Notes: generated by a model not told the origin, from the sequence alone. DNA of 46,715 nucleotides from Magnetococcales bacterium (GCA_015228925.1 JADGCQ010000016.1:1-46715), one strand, 5' to 3'; shown: positions 8,184 to 18,257, numbered from the stretch's first letter. A program made the numbers and translations.

Positions 8184-10208
8184 ATGAAAGACAAATCCGC
8201 ACCGATTGTTGCCGCCGTAAATCAGTCATCCCCAGCATTCAATGATCTTGACCGACTCTGCGTTACCACACTGCGAATGCTCGCCGTCGATCAAGTGGAA
8301 CAGGCCCATTCGGGTCACCCAGGCATGCCCCTGGGGGCCGCCCCCATGGCCTACGTCCTGTGGTCGCGGATCATGCGCTATAACCCCGAAGACCCATCCT
8401 GGCCGGATCGTGACCGTTTTATCCTCTCCCCAGGGCACGGTTCTACCTTGCTCTATGGATTGTTGTATATGATGGGTTTTGGCTTGGAACTGGATGAATT
8501 AAAACAATTTCGCCAATGGGGCAGTCGCACGCCGGGTCATCCCGAATTTGGTGTGACCCCTGGGGTTGAAACCACCACGGGGCCGTTGGGACAGGGGTTG
8601 GCCATGGGGGTGGGGATGGCGATTGCGGAACGCCATCTGGCGCAGAACTTTAACCGGCAGGAATTCCTTCCGATTGTCGATCATTTTACCTACGCCATCG
8701 TTTCGGATGGTGATCTGATGGTTGGCTTGGGGTCCGAAGCGGCTTCGCTTGCGGGACATTTGTGTCTGGGCAAGCTGATTTATCTTTACGATGACAATCG
8801 GGTCACCATCGATGGTCCGACCAGCCTTGCTTTTAGTGAAGATGTCAAGGCCCGTTTTGAGGCGTATCAATGGCAGGTCTTAAGGGTGGATGATGGTGAA
8901 GATCTGGAAGCCATTGAAAGGGCGATCCGTTTGGCCCAGGCGGAAGAGGAACGGCCCTCATTGATCATGGTGCGTACCCAGATTGGTTATGGTTCCCCCA
9001 AGGCGGGGACAAGTGCCAGCCATGGCGCACCATTGGGAACCGTGGATATGGTGGTGACACGCCAGTTTTTCAATTGGCCGGAGACCCCTTTTCATGTTCC
9101 CCCGGAAGCTTTGGCCCATTGTCGCCGAATGGTCGCCCGGGGGCGGGAGCATGTCGGAGAATGGGAAGCGCGCATGGGGGCATTTGCCAGTTGTTTTCCC
9201 GAAGAGGCGCAAAAATTGCGCGATTGGATGGCGGGCTTGCTTCCGGCTAATTGGGATGATGGGTTATACACCATTGATTTTGGCGGAAAAATGGTGACGA
9301 CCCGCCAAGCTTCGGGGAAGGCACTCAACGCCATTGCCCGTAATCTCCCTTTCCTGATTGGTGGTTCGGCTGACCTGACCGATTCCAACCAAACCTGGAT
9401 TTGGGATGCCGAAGACCGTTATATCCACTTTGGTGTCCGCGAACATGCCATGGGGGCCATCACCAACGGCATTGCCAGACATGGCGGAACCTTGGCTTTC
9501 TGCGGGACATTTCTGGTTTTTTCCGATTATATGCGGGGATCCATCCGGTTGGCTTCGGTCATGGGGACGCATGTTATTTTCATTCTGAGTCATGACAGCA
9601 TTGGTGTGGGCGAGGATGGTCCAACCCATCAACCCATCGAGCATGTGATGAGTTTGCGGTTAATTCCCCATCTGACGACACTGCGACCAGCGGATGCCTA
9701 CGAGATGGTCGGAGCGTGGAAGGTGGCGGTCACTCGAAAAAGTCCGGTTGTTCTGTGTTTGACCCGGCAGGCGGTCCCCGTGTTGACCCCAGATTCCGTG
9801 GACAAGGTGGCCAAGGGAGCTTATGTCCTGGACGAGTGTGTTGGGGAACCGGAGCTGATTATCCTGGCCAGTGGTTCGGAGGTTCATATCGGGGTGGAGA
9901 CCAAACAAAAATTGGCTGAACTGGGTCATGATCGCGTTCGCGTTATCTCGATGCCCTCCTGGGAATTGTTCAAGGAACAGCCTGCCGCTTACCGTGAGGA
10001 GATTCTGCCCAAGCGCGTTCATGCACGTCTTGCCATCGAGGCGGGGACAACCCTGGGCTGGCGCGAATGGGTGGGCAGTCGGGGCGATGTTGTGGGTCTT
10101 GACCGTTTTGGGGCCTCTGGTCCTTACAAGAGGGTCATGGACGAGTTGGGGATCAGCGTCGAGGCGGCATTGGAAAAGGCGTTGAAATTATTGCGGAAGG
10201 ATCCGTAA
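8184..10208 (+). CDS. tkt: Transketolase
   Basis: 674 residues, the usual length for bacterial transketolase (about 660). It transfers two-carbon ketol units in the pentose phosphate pathway or Calvin cycle, using thiamine diphosphate and a divalent metal. Visible hallmarks are [10 protein letters not shown] near residue 42, S-P-G-H-G-S near 82, the ThDP/metal segment S-D-G-D-L-M-V-G followed by Y-D-D-N near 174-205, and the central pyrimidine-domain motif [14 protein letters not shown]. The frame extends to a TTG at 8169, but ATG 8184 is preferred; neither has a strong ribosome-binding site. A factor-independent terminator follows at 10256-10282, so the gene is probably monocistronic. Confidence 0.95.
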   Translation: MKDKSAPIVAAVNQSSPAFNDLDRLCVTTLRMLAVDQVEQAHSGHPGMPLGAAPMAYVLWSRIMRYNPEDPSWPDRDRFILSPGHGSTLLYGLLYMMGFGLELDELKQFRQWGSRTPGHPEFGVTPGVETTTGPLGQGLAMGVGMAIAERHLAQNFNRQEFLPIVDHFTYAIVSDGDLMVGLGSEAASLAGHLCLGKLIYLYDDNRVTIDGPTSLAFSEDVKARFEAYQWQVLRVDDGEDLEAIERAIRLAQAEEERPSLIMVRTQIGYGSPKAGTSASHGAPLGTVDMVVTRQFFNWPETPFHVPPEALAHCRRMVARGREHVGEWEARMGAFASCFPEEAQKLRDWMAGLLPANWDDGLYTIDFGGKMVTTRQASGKALNAIARNLPFLIGGSADLTDSNQTWIWDAEDRYIHFGVREHAMGAITNGIARHGGTLAFCGTFLVFSDYMRGSIRLASVMGTHVIFILSHDSIGVGEDGPTHQPIEHVMSLRLIPHLTTLRPADAYEMVGAWKVAVTRKSPVVLCLTRQAVPVLTPDSVDKVAKGAYVLDECVGEPELIILASGSEVHIGVETKQKLAELGHDRVRVISMPSWELFKEQPAAYREEILPKRVHARLAIEAGTTLGWREWVGSRGDVVGLDRFGASGPYKRVMDELGISVEAALEKALKLLRKDP

Positions 10209-10255
10209 GCTGACTTCAGACAGGTCTGCTTGGCTTGGTTGCAATGATTGCATCA

Positions 10256-10282
10256 CTGGGGGGCGAAGCCCCCAGTTTTTTT
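10256..10282 (+). terminator. Rho-independent terminator after tkt
   Basis: Seven-base-pair GC-rich stem (CTGGGGG pairing with CCCCCAG) closing a 6-nt loop, immediately followed by seven T residues. It lies 48 nt after the tkt stop, in the right orientation for tkt. The same 7-bp stem with another loop recurs at the right edge of the window (46689-46706). Confidence 0.85.
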
Positions 10283-10312
10283 GTCATTCTTCTTGTATGG
10301 GACCGGTCTGTT

Positions 10313-11404
10313 TTATCCGGTCGTTTGTCGGGTGGTTGCGAGTTGATCGATGGCCGCGAGTAGCTGATCGATTTCCGAGGGTTGGCCGATGGTGATGCGC
10401 AACTTGTTGGATAAACGCGGATCGTTGGGAAAATAGCGCACATAGATGCCACGTTCTTTGAGTTGGGCAAGCCACCAAGTGGCGTCGGGGCCGGGGGTTG
10501 GCACCTGGGCCAGGATAAAATTGGCTTGGCTGTCCGGGACGGTGAACCGGCGGTGGCGCAGTGCTTTGGTGAGACGATGGCGTTGCTCTTTGATCGCCTG
10601 CCATAGGGGTTGGTAGTCGGCATGGTGTTCCAGTGCCGCACGGGCGGCCAGTTGCGAGATGGCGTTGATGTTGTAGGAATCCCGGACCTTGTGAAATGCC
10701 ATGGCCAAACGGGGATCCATGAATCCCAAACCGATGCGCAAGGCGGCCATGGCCATGGATTTTGAAAAGGTGCGGATAATGATCAGGTTGGGATGGTTGT
10801 GGAGCAGACCCAGCCCATGTTCTTCGGCAAAATCGACATAGGCCTCATCCAGAACGACGATCCCCCGAAATTCACGGCAGAGACGGGCGACATCTTCCAA
10901 ATCGACGACATGTCCGGTTGGGGCATTGGGGCGCACGACCAAAATGACCTTGGCCCCAGATGTGACCAATGCTGCGACGGGGAGTCCTCCACCTTCGTTC
11001 CAGGGAATATCGCGGTAATTTCCCCCCTGGAGTCGGGTGAGTGCCTCATAGAGGCTATAGGTCGGTCCTGGTGCGACGACCAGTTCTCCGGGATCGATAA
11101 AGGTTCGCATGATCATGGTCAAGAGGTCATCGGAACCATTGCCGACGATCACCTGTTCTGGGGTCAATCGATGACCGTAGACGCGGCAAGCCAATTCCCG
11201 GACCGCCGTGGCACTGGGATCGGGATAACGGCGGCAAGAGATGTCCATGGCCTCTTCCAGGGCTTTTTTGACCCGAGGCGGTGGTTCTTGGGGGTTTTCG
11301 TTGGTGTTGAGCTTGATCAGATTCCGGGTTGGCGCGGGTTGTTCTCCGGGGACATATCCGGTCATGGCCGCCACATTGGGGCGGATGAAGCAGGTGGGAT
11401 CCAT
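10313..11404 (-). CDS. hisC: Histidinol-phosphate aminotransferase
   Basis: 363 residues of a fold-type I PLP aminotransferase. Key features in order: N-E-N-P near residue 35, G-N-G-S-D near 88-92, N-A-P-T-G near 160 (the Asn contacts PLP), D-E-A-Y-V-D-F near 186 with the PLP-ring Asp, and the Schiff-base lysine Lys215 in R-T-F-S-K-S. An arginine that binds substrate carboxylate/phosphate is in the C-terminal R-I-T-I-G. HisC converts imidazole-acetol phosphate and glutamate to histidinol phosphate in histidine synthesis; some members also act on aromatic substrates. ATG 11404 is chosen because a GAGG site lies about 10 nt upstream; the frame itself extends to 11479. Stands alone, divergent from nadE. 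Confidence 0.92.
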   Translation of the reverse strand: MDPTCFIRPNVAAMTGYVPGEQPAPTRNLIKLNTNENPQEPPPRVKKALEEAMDISCRRYPDPSATAVRELACRVYGHRLTPEQVIVGNGSDDLLTMIMRTFIDPGELVVAPGPTYSLYEALTRLQGGNYRDIPWNEGGGLPVAALVTSGAKVILVVRPNAPTGHVVDLEDVARLCREFRGIVVLDEAYVDFAEEHGLGLLHNHPNLIIIRTFSKSMAMAALRIGLGFMDPRLAMAFHKVRDSYNINAISQLAARAALEHHADYQPLWQAIKEQRHRLTKALRHRRFTVPDSQANFILAQVPTPGPDATWWLAQLKERGIYVRYFPNDPRLSNKLRITIGQPSEIDQLLAAIDQLATTRQTTG

Positions 11405-11478
11405 GGTGCTGGTAACCTCGGTCCTGGGTGATGAATGACAACGATCGGCAACGGTGCAAACCATTTTGCCGCAATGCA

Positions 11479-11506
11479 TTGAAATTGTCAGGGCATGTCG
11501 TAGAAT
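11479..11506 (+). promoter_or_regulatory. Candidate sigma70-type promoter for the nadE-bamB operon
   Basis: TTGAAA at 11479-11484, a 16-nt spacer, then TAGAAT at 11501-11506, placing a start site about 35 nt before the nadE ATG. It lies in the divergent hisC-nadE spacer and is the best such match there by eye; not verified. Confidence 0.45.
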
Positions 11507-11547
11507 AGGTCCGTTTTAAAATTGTCCTCCGCCATTCGGAAACGCAC

Positions 11548-13197
11548 ATGGAACTATTATTGGCTTTGTCCCAGATCAATACACACGTGGGTGCCCTTGA
11601 GGACAATCTGGAGCGGATGATCCAGGCGGCCCGTGAGGCGCACGAACGGGGTGCCGTCCTGGTGGTATTCCCAGAATTGGTACTGACCGGATATCCCCCA
11701 GAAGATTTGTTGCATAAACCGTTATTTTTGCAAAGGCTGGCGCAGGTCGAGGGGCGGTTGCACCAAGCGTTGGGCCAGATTGGCATTGATGCGGTTTATG
11801 GCACGGTACGCCGTGATGCCATGGGGCTTCTTAATGCGGGGGTGTTTGTCCAGGATGGCGTCGAGGTTGGATTTTCCGGGAAACGGCGGTTGCCCAATTA
11901 TGGGGTTTTCGATGAGTTGCGCTATTTTGTCCCCTCAAAGAATATTCGCATTTTTCCCTACAAGGGTTTTCCTTTTGGTATCACCATCTGCGAGGATATT
12001 TGGCATCCTGGCGGCCCGCTGCCCAAATTGGCGCGTGCGGGAGCTTCGTTGATTCTCCACCTCAACGCTTCGCCCTACCATGTCGGCAAACAACCGGAAC
12101 GGGAGGCGATGGCGCAGGAACGGGTGCTGGAATGTGGGCTGCCCATGGTTTATGTCAACCTAGTGGGGGGGCAGGACGAATTGATTTTTGACGGTGGTTC
12201 TTTTGCCATGAACGTGGATGGCCAGATTGCACACCGGGAACCTTTGATGCGGGAAACCCTTTCTCTGGTCCGGGTGAGTCGTCAGCCGGGTCAACTGGTG
12301 CATTTTTTGCAGGGAACCGTTGTGCCGCCCCTGGAGCAAGAGGCGGAGATCTATGAAGCCTTGTGCCTGGGGATGCGTGATTATGTCCGCAAAAACCATT
12401 TCAAGGGGGTTGTCCTCGGGCTTTCGGGGGGGATCGATTCCGCTTTGACGCTGGTGATTTGCGCCGATGCTTTGGGAAGTGACCGGGTGGAAGCGTTGAT
12501 GATGCCTTCCCCTTTTACGTCGCAAGAGAGTCTGGAGGATGCCGCTGAGGGGGCCAGACGGATGGGGGTTGCCTTGAATACGGTCGCCATCACCGCCATT
12601 TTTGAAACGTTTCGTGCCCAACTGGCCCCATTGTTTCAGGGATTGGGTGAGGATGTCACCGAGGAGAACATGCAACCCCGTATTCGGGCGACTTTGCTCA
12701 TGGCACTCTCCAATAAAAAAGGGTCTCTTTTGGTTACGACTGGCAATAAGAGTGAGGTGAGTGTGGGTTATGCGACGCTGTATGGCGACATGGCCGGGGG
12801 GTTTTCGGTATTGAAGGATCTTCTCAAGGAAATGGTGTATCGATTGTCCCGATGGCGCAACCGTTGGGCCGAAATCCAAGGGCTTACCCCTCCGATTCCG
12901 TTGCGTATTCTTGAGAAACCACCCACTGCGGAGCTGAAATTCAATCAAAAAGATACCGATTCTTTGCCACCTTACCCGGTTCTTGATCGCATTTTGGCAC
13001 TTTATGTGGAGCAGGAAAAGGGATTGGAAGAGATGATTGCACAGGGTATCGACAGTGCCACGGCCATGCGCGTTATCGGGATGGTTGACCGCAATGAATA
13101 CAAAAGACGACAATCCTCTCCAGGGGTTCGCGTCACCCGCCGGGCTTTTGGTAAAGATCGGCGCTACCCTATCACCAACGGGTTTAAGGTATCATGA
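11548..13197 (+). CDS. nadE: Glutamine-dependent NAD+ synthetase
   Basis: 549 residues with two domains. The N-terminal nitrilase-type glutaminase domain has the catalytic triad candidates Glu43, Lys112 and Cys148 (in I-T-I-C-E-D-I-W). The C-terminal ammonia-dependent synthetase domain carries the PP-loop S-G-G-I-D-S at 293-298 and the G-N-K-S-E motif followed by Y-G-D-M-A-G-G. It amidates nicotinic acid adenine dinucleotide to NAD+ in the cytosol, taking nitrogen from glutamine. Its stop codon overlaps the next gene's ATG by 4 nt (ATGA), so the TPR lipoprotein is translationally coupled. First gene of a seven-gene operon that ends with bamB. Confidence 0.95.
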   Translation: MELLLALSQINTHVGALEDNLERMIQAAREAHERGAVLVVFPELVLTGYPPEDLLHKPLFLQRLAQVEGRLHQALGQIGIDAVYGTVRRDAMGLLNAGVFVQDGVEVGFSGKRRLPNYGVFDELRYFVPSKNIRIFPYKGFPFGITICEDIWHPGGPLPKLARAGASLILHLNASPYHVGKQPEREAMAQERVLECGLPMVYVNLVGGQDELIFDGGSFAMNVDGQIAHREPLMRETLSLVRVSRQPGQLVHFLQGTVVPPLEQEAEIYEALCLGMRDYVRKNHFKGVVLGLSGGIDSALTLVICADALGSDRVEALMMPSPFTSQESLEDAAEGARRMGVALNTVAITAIFETFRAQLAPLFQGLGEDVTEENMQPRIRATLLMALSNKKGSLLVTTGNKSEVSVGYATLYGDMAGGFSVLKDLLKEMVYRLSRWRNRWAEIQGLTPPIPLRILEKPPTAELKFNQKDTDSLPPYPVLDRILALYVEQEKGLEEMIAQGIDSATAMRVIGMVDRNEYKRRQSSPGVRVTRRAFGKDRRYPITNGFKVS

Positions 13198-13970
13198 ATT
13201 TTGAAAGATCCTGGTTTGGTTATACCGTCGGGGCGGCGTTGTGGACCGCTTTGGTGGGCGGTTGCGTGGGTCACGATCCGGGGGTGGATCGGGAGACGGA
13301 ATTCCAGGTTTTTCTCACCAAAGGTCAGGCCTATATGGAGCGCAACAAACCGCAGCAGGCCCTGCCAGCTTTGCGGGAGGCGCAAAGAATTCATCCTGAT
13401 AATCCCGCTTTGCTGACGACGATGGCCATGGCTTTTTCCGCTCTGGGGCAATCGCAGTCTGCTTTGGATGCGCTGCAAAGGGCCGATGCACTCAAACCGG
13501 ATGATCCTGGAATTTCACATAATTTGGGGGTGGCCTATTTTCAGGAAGGGGATTTGGAGAACGCCGAGTTATTTTTGACCAAAGCGACCCTGGCCGCTGA
13601 TTTTAATAATCAGGCGAGTGCTTGGTATAATCTTGCCCTTGTTTATCAGCGGAAAGTTCAGCAGGATAGAATGGTGGCGGCACTTCAGGAAGCGATTCGG
13701 GTCGATCCGTCTCATGTGGCTTCTCATAAGACTCTGGCTGCGCATTATCGTCATATCCACGAACTGGACCAGGAACGGCACCATCTGGAAACCATCATCC
13801 AACTTGATCCCGGTGATGTTGATACCTTGGAGTTGTTGGGGATCAATTGGGCAGCCAGTGGTCGGAAAGATCAGGCGGCGTCTATTTTCAGACAATTGAT
13901 GCAAACCAATCCAGACCTCCCCGCAACCCAGCGATTACGTGGACGCCTTTTGGAAATCGAACAGCCATGA
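13194..13970 (+). CDS. pilW: TPR lipoprotein, PilW/PilF-like
   Basis: 258 residues: a signal sequence ending in a lipobox L-V-G-G-C (Cys24), then about six tetratricopeptide repeats. Lipidation should place it on the periplasmic face of a membrane. In gammaproteobacteria the gene just before rodZ-ispG-hisS is pilW/pilF, a TPR lipoprotein needed for assembly or stability of the PilQ secretin. Here the same kind of protein occupies the same position, which is the main basis for the name. TPR folds are generic, so sequence alone would not distinguish it from other TPR lipoproteins. Overlaps nadE upstream and rodZ downstream by 4 nt each. Confidence 0.7.
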   Translation: MNFERSWFGYTVGAALWTALVGGCVGHDPGVDRETEFQVFLTKGQAYMERNKPQQALPALREAQRIHPDNPALLTTMAMAFSALGQSQSALDALQRADALKPDDPGISHNLGVAYFQEGDLENAELFLTKATLAADFNNQASAWYNLALVYQRKVQQDRMVAALQEAIRVDPSHVASHKTLAAHYRHIHELDQERHHLETIIQLDPGDVDTLELLGINWAASGRKDQAASIFRQLMQTNPDLPATQRLRGRLLEIEQP

Positions 13971-15796
13971 TAAAGAAACCCCGACTGAACTTGGTCAACA
14001 GAGGTGGCGGTATTCGCGCCAACAAACCGGCTGCGGCCCCCATTCGGAAACCGGATCACCTGGGAGGTGTTCCGGGTGTTCAGCAGCGTTACCTGGAAGA
14101 TCCTCCCCTGTCTGAGCCGCATGTCCCGGATCGGGTTATCCCGGATAAAGTTTCTCCAGTGACCCCGGTATCGCCTCCACATACCGCCGAGAGTGTTGGC
14201 AAACTTTTGGCCGAAGCCAGGAAGGGGCAGGGGAAGAGCATCCATGAACTATCAGAGATCACCCATATTCGTGATCTCCACCTTCAGGCCCTGGAGTCGG
14301 GTGCCATCGACCGATTGCCAGGGATTACCTTTGTTGCCGGTTTCATGCGGTTGTACGCGCGCCATTTGAACATCGAAGACACCGACCCCATCGAATCATT
14401 TTTGGAGACGTTGGACCAAAAGCGGCAGGGGTTGCAGATGGAACATTTTCCGGCACCCACCAAGGCGAGTCACCGCCCCAATGTCAGCCTCATACTTTTG
14501 GGCATCATCGTCCTCTTGGCCGGTTTCATCGGCTATGAACGTTATTTTTCTCCCCTTGCCCCGACTCCGGCGATCCCGGCGGCGGCACCGTTGCGTGTGG
14601 AGTCTTCGTCGCAGGAAGGCGATGTTTTTGTAGAAGATGCTGCGACGGCGGATGTCGTCCGGGAGGAGTCTGCGCCGGCGACCGTCAACGTGGCACCCGT
14701 CGAGGAGGCTAAAGTTCCCGTTGTTGCCGCAAAACCTGTTCCACCCTCCAGTGGGGACGGGGAGGCCAAGACCGAGCCACAGAGTTCGGTACGGTCGTTT
14801 TTTTCCTTTTGGGACCAGGCCGCCGATGCCATGAAACCGAAAGCGGAACCTGAGGTGGTCCCCAAGGCCGATGTTTCTCAGGAATCTTCGATCCCTCCCG
14901 AAGGGGATGAGGGTCTTGCTACGGATGTCGGCCCCACGGGGATGGGAGAGGAGGAGGATACTCCGGGAGATTTTGATAATGCCGCTTTGCAGTCTGCCAC
15001 GACGCCGGATGGGGGGCTTGCCGCCTCCCGATCGACCCAGCAGTGGCCGGAGGCCCCTTCCACGTCTGCTCCTGCATCCGTTTCCGCCCCTGCGCCCGCT
15101 TCTGCGACAACCACCCCCGCTTCTGTACCAACGTCGGACAACACGGAAGCGGTGGTGACCACCCCTGGATCTGCGGAATCTTCAACGGCACCGATTGCGG
15201 CGAGTCCGGCACTTCCCGAAGTTTCTCCGCGTCCACGGTTACCCCGAAGTGACGCCGGTTTACCTCCGGTTGAGACCTTGGTTGTTTCTCCCTCTGGCAG
15301 TCAGGAGATAGCACCAGCGATTCCGTCGGTGCCGGTGGTATCGGTACCGGCATCGTCGGCAGTACCGGAGGTGGTCCCGGAAGTTGCGTCTCCGCCCCAA
15401 GAGGCGTCCGTGCCAGCACCCGCCCCCGCCCCTCCCGGCGGTAATCCCAAAAATACGGCACGGGAACGTGTCATCGATGCGCACCCTGTTCCTGTTTATA
15501 GTGATTCTGCGGGTCAGACGCCCGATCCTGGTGCCATTGCCTTGGTGGCTAAGGAGTTGGTCTGGATACAGATTCAGGACAAGGATGGCCTTGTTTTGAA
15601 GGATATGGTCATGCAGCCGGGCCATGTATTTCATATCCCCGAAGGGGAGACCTTCTATGCGATTTTGGGCAATGCCAGCAGCGTGCAGGTGCGGGTTGGC
15701 GATAAGGCCCTCCCGTTCCTGGGCGAGGCGGGCGAGGTCATCCAGGATTTGGAGTTGTCGCCGGATGCGTTGAAGAAACGGGTACAGGGATTGTAG
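13967..15796 (+). CDS. rodZ: RodZ-like cytoskeletal anchor with an unusually long Pro/Ala/Ser/Val-rich linker
   Basis: 609 residues, against 337 in E. coli RodZ. An HTH_25 (Xre-like) domain lies at about 75-140 (beginning V-G-K-L-L-A-E-A-R), a single membrane helix at about 173-193, then roughly 320 residues rich in Pro, Ala, Ser, Val and Glu. The C-terminal DUF4115 beta domain covers about 520-600 (ending G-E-V-I-Q-D-L-E-L-S). RodZ links MreB filaments to the membrane in rod-shape control; the HTH faces the cytoplasm and contacts MreB. The ATG at 13967 overlaps the previous stop as ATGA and is preferred over longer upstream frames. ispG follows 2 nt after the stop. Confidence 0.88.
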   Translation: MIKKPRLNLVNRGGGIRANKPAAAPIRKPDHLGGVPGVQQRYLEDPPLSEPHVPDRVIPDKVSPVTPVSPPHTAESVGKLLAEARKGQGKSIHELSEITHIRDLHLQALESGAIDRLPGITFVAGFMRLYARHLNIEDTDPIESFLETLDQKRQGLQMEHFPAPTKASHRPNVSLILLGIIVLLAGFIGYERYFSPLAPTPAIPAAAPLRVESSSQEGDVFVEDAATADVVREESAPATVNVAPVEEAKVPVVAAKPVPPSSGDGEAKTEPQSSVRSFFSFWDQAADAMKPKAEPEVVPKADVSQESSIPPEGDEGLATDVGPTGMGEEEDTPGDFDNAALQSATTPDGGLAASRSTQQWPEAPSTSAPASVSAPAPASATTTPASVPTSDNTEAVVTTPGSAESSTAPIAASPALPEVSPRPRLPRSDAGLPPVETLVVSPSGSQEIAPAIPSVPVVSVPASSAVPEVVPEVASPPQEASVPAPAPAPPGGNPKNTARERVIDAHPVPVYSDSAGQTPDPGAIALVAKELVWIQIQDKDGLVLKDMVMQPGHVFHIPEGETFYAILGNASSVQVRVGDKALPFLGEAGEVIQDLELSPDALKKRVQGL

Positions 15797-15798
15797 GG

Positions 15799-16911
15799 AT
15801 GATCAGACACGCCATTACCGCCCCCAGACGTGTGACGCGGGCGATTCGTGTGGGTGATGTGGTCGTTGGTGGGAATGCCCCGATCAGCGTTCAATCCATG
15901 ACGAATACCACCACCAGCGATGTTGCGGCCACGGCGCGGCAGATCGCGGCACTGGCCGAGGCGGGTGCCGATATCGTCCGGGTTTCGTGTCCCGATAGGG
16001 AGGCTGCGCTGGCCATGGGGCCATTGGTCCGTGGTGCCGGTGTTCCGCTCATTGCCGATATTCATTTTGATTATCGCTTGGCCCTGACCGCATTGAAGCA
16101 GGGTGTCCAGGGGTTGCGTATCAATCCGGGTAATATTGGTGCGCGGCATCGGATTATGGAAGTGGTTCATGCCGCCAGGGATTGTGGTGCTTCCATTCGG
16201 ATAGGGGTCAATGCCGGTTCTTTGGAAAAGGAACTTTTGGCCCGTTATGGCGAACCATCTCCCCAGGCGATGGTGGATTCGGCCATGGGACATATTCGCA
16301 TCCTGGAAGAGATGGATTTTCGTCAGATCAAGGTGAGTTTGAAGGCGAGTTCCGTGGGGATGACCGTGGCGGCCTATCGGCTGTTGGCCAGTCAGGTGGA
16401 TTATCCGCTCCATTTGGGGATTACCGAAGCGGGCGGGTTGTTGCCGGGTGCGGTCAAATCGGCGGTTGGTTTGGGATTGCTTTTGGCGGAGGGGATTGGT
16501 GATACCTTGCGTGTTTCCCTGACGGCGGATCCGGTGGAAGAGGTCAGAGTCGGCTTTGAGATTCTCAAATCCTTGCAACTGCGCAGTCATGGCGTCAACA
16601 TCATCTCCTGTCCCACCTGTTCACGTCAGGAATTCAATGTGATCGAAGTCGTCGCGCAACTGGAACGGCAGTTGGCGCATATTCGGGAACCGGTGCCGTT
16701 GTCGGTCATCGGTTGTGTGGTCAACGGCCCCGGCGAGGCCAAGGAGACTGCCGTCGGGTTGGTGGGAGGTCAGGGGGGACATCTGCTCTATCGGCATGGC
16801 AGCCCCTGTGGCAAAATCAATGCGGCGGATATGGTGTCCCGTCTGGTGGCGGAAGTGGAACAGGTGGCAGCTTTGATGCGGCAGGGCAAACAGGATACAT
16901 CCAACTCATGA
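15799..16911 (+). CDS. ispG: 4-hydroxy-3-methylbut-2-en-1-yl diphosphate synthase (IspG/GcpE)
   Basis: 370 residues, matching the short bacterial IspG type. A TIM-barrel N-terminal half (V-Q-S-M-T-N-T near 31-37, A-D-I-H-F near 86-90) precedes the iron-sulfur domain with Cys271, Cys274 and Cys306 in C-P-T-C and G-C-V-V-N-G-P-G-E, and Glu313 as the fourth cluster ligand. It performs the penultimate step of the MEP isoprenoid pathway, reducing MEcPP to HMBPP. The pathway supplies precursors for the squalene synthases upstream in this window. Its stop overlaps the hisS start (ATGA). Confidence 0.96.
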   Translation: MIRHAITAPRRVTRAIRVGDVVVGGNAPISVQSMTNTTTSDVAATARQIAALAEAGADIVRVSCPDREAALAMGPLVRGAGVPLIADIHFDYRLALTALKQGVQGLRINPGNIGARHRIMEVVHAARDCGASIRIGVNAGSLEKELLARYGEPSPQAMVDSAMGHIRILEEMDFRQIKVSLKASSVGMTVAAYRLLASQVDYPLHLGITEAGGLLPGAVKSAVGLGLLLAEGIGDTLRVSLTADPVEEVRVGFEILKSLQLRSHGVNIISCPTCSRQEFNVIEVVAQLERQLAHIREPVPLSVIGCVVNGPGEAKETAVGLVGGQGGHLLYRHGSPCGKINAADMVSRLVAEVEQVAALMRQGKQDTSNS

Positions 16912-18155
16912 TGCAAACGGTCCGTGGTGTTCATGACATCCTCCCCGATGAGGTCGCCATCTGGCAGTTTTTGGAAGCCAAGGCGTTGACCATCTTCGGA
17001 TTGTACGGTTTTACGGAAATTCGGTCCCCTTTGTTTGAAAAAACCGAATTGTTTGCGCGGGCCGTTGGCGCGACCACCGATATTGTCGAAAAGGAGATGT
17101 ACACCTTTGCCGACCGTGGGGGAGATTCTTTAAGTTTGCGTCCCGAAGGGACCGCTTCGGTGGTGCGATCCTTTGTCCAGCAAAGCCTGCATCGGCAACT
17201 TCCCTGGAAAGTGTGGTATCGGGGTCCGATGTTTCGGTATGAACGACCCCAGAAAGGTCGTCAACGGCAGTTTCACCAGATTGGCTGTGAACTGTTTGGA
17301 CCTGTGGGTCCCCTGGCCGATGCCGAATTGATGGCCATGGTGATGCATTATCTGGGGGACGTGGGGTTGCAGGCGGCACTGGTACTCGAAATCAACTCTT
17401 TGGGTTGCTTGGCGTGTCGCACCCCATACCGCGCACTTTTGATCGCGGCCCTGCGTCAAGCGGCGGCACATCTGTGCGAAGATTGTAATCATCGGATGGA
17501 ACGCAACCCTTTGCGTGTTCTCGATTGCAAACGGGAGACGTGTCGTGCGACCGTGACGGCGGCTCCGATCATGTTGGATCATCTTTGTCTGGGTTGCAGG
17601 GATCATTTTTATCAACTCAAAGGGCATTTGGAAACTTTGGGAGTCCCCTATGTTGTCAACCCCAGAATGGTGCGGGGGTTGGATTATTATAACCGTACCG
17701 CCTTTGAGGTGACTTCGGTGGGATTGGGGGCACAGAACGCAGTGGCAGCGGGTGGCCGTTATGACGGCTTGGTTGAACAGATGGGGGGGACTTCGACCCC
17801 GGCCATTGGGTTTGCCATGGGGATGGAGCGGCTGGTGTTGTTGCTGGATCGCCAGAAGATTCTCGCCAGGGGGATGGATGTTTATTTGGCAACTTTGGGT
17901 GCGTCGGCAGAAAATGCGGGCTTGGTTTTGGCGGAAACCTTGCGTCGGGGTGGAATTTCGGTGGAATTAAACCTGGGCGGGGGATCGCTGAAGAGCCAAA
18001 TGAAACGTGCTGATCGTGCCCAGGCGCGGTTTACGGTGATGCTGGGTGATACGGAAATTGAAAAAAGATCGGTCATCATCAAGGATATGGCCGAGGGGGT
18101 GCAGCAGGAGGTTGCCCGGTCTGAGATCATGGATTACCTGTTGACTCGTTTGTGA
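16908..18155 (+). CDS. hisS: Histidyl-tRNA synthetase
   Basis: 415 residues, a class II synthetase of normal length. Motif 1 covers the F-T-E-I-R-S-P-L-F region, motif 2 is F-R-Y-E-R-P-Q-K-G-R-Q-R-Q-F-H-Q, the histidine-binding signature G-L-D-Y-Y-N-R-T-A-F-E is present, and motif 3 is G-F-A-M-G-M-E-R. A C-terminal anticodon-binding domain follows (K-S-Q-M-K-R-A-D-R). ATG 16908 overlaps the ispG stop, and ATG 16911 is directly next, so either could be used. Charges tRNA-His with histidine in the cytosol. Confidence 0.96.
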   Translation: MMQTVRGVHDILPDEVAIWQFLEAKALTIFGLYGFTEIRSPLFEKTELFARAVGATTDIVEKEMYTFADRGGDSLSLRPEGTASVVRSFVQQSLHRQLPWKVWYRGPMFRYERPQKGRQRQFHQIGCELFGPVGPLADAELMAMVMHYLGDVGLQAALVLEINSLGCLACRTPYRALLIAALRQAAAHLCEDCNHRMERNPLRVLDCKRETCRATVTAAPIMLDHLCLGCRDHFYQLKGHLETLGVPYVVNPRMVRGLDYYNRTAFEVTSVGLGAQNAVAAGGRYDGLVEQMGGTSTPAIGFAMGMERLVLLLDRQKILARGMDVYLATLGASAENAGLVLAETLRRGGISVELNLGGGSLKSQMKRADRAQARFTVMLGDTEIEKRSVIIKDMAEGVQQEVARSEIMDYLLTRL

Positions 18156-18257
18156 ACCGGGTCATAGTGTTTATTTGTTACGGATTTTTTTTGTGGTTTT
18201 CCCCCTTTGGAGGCCACGGCCATCAACACGAGAGGGTATTGAAGGGCAGCCGCTACC

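Noticed and set aside
15655-16590. 311-codon open frame on the minus strand over ispG
   Set aside because: Opposite-strand shadow of ispG, with no recognisable domain or start signal.
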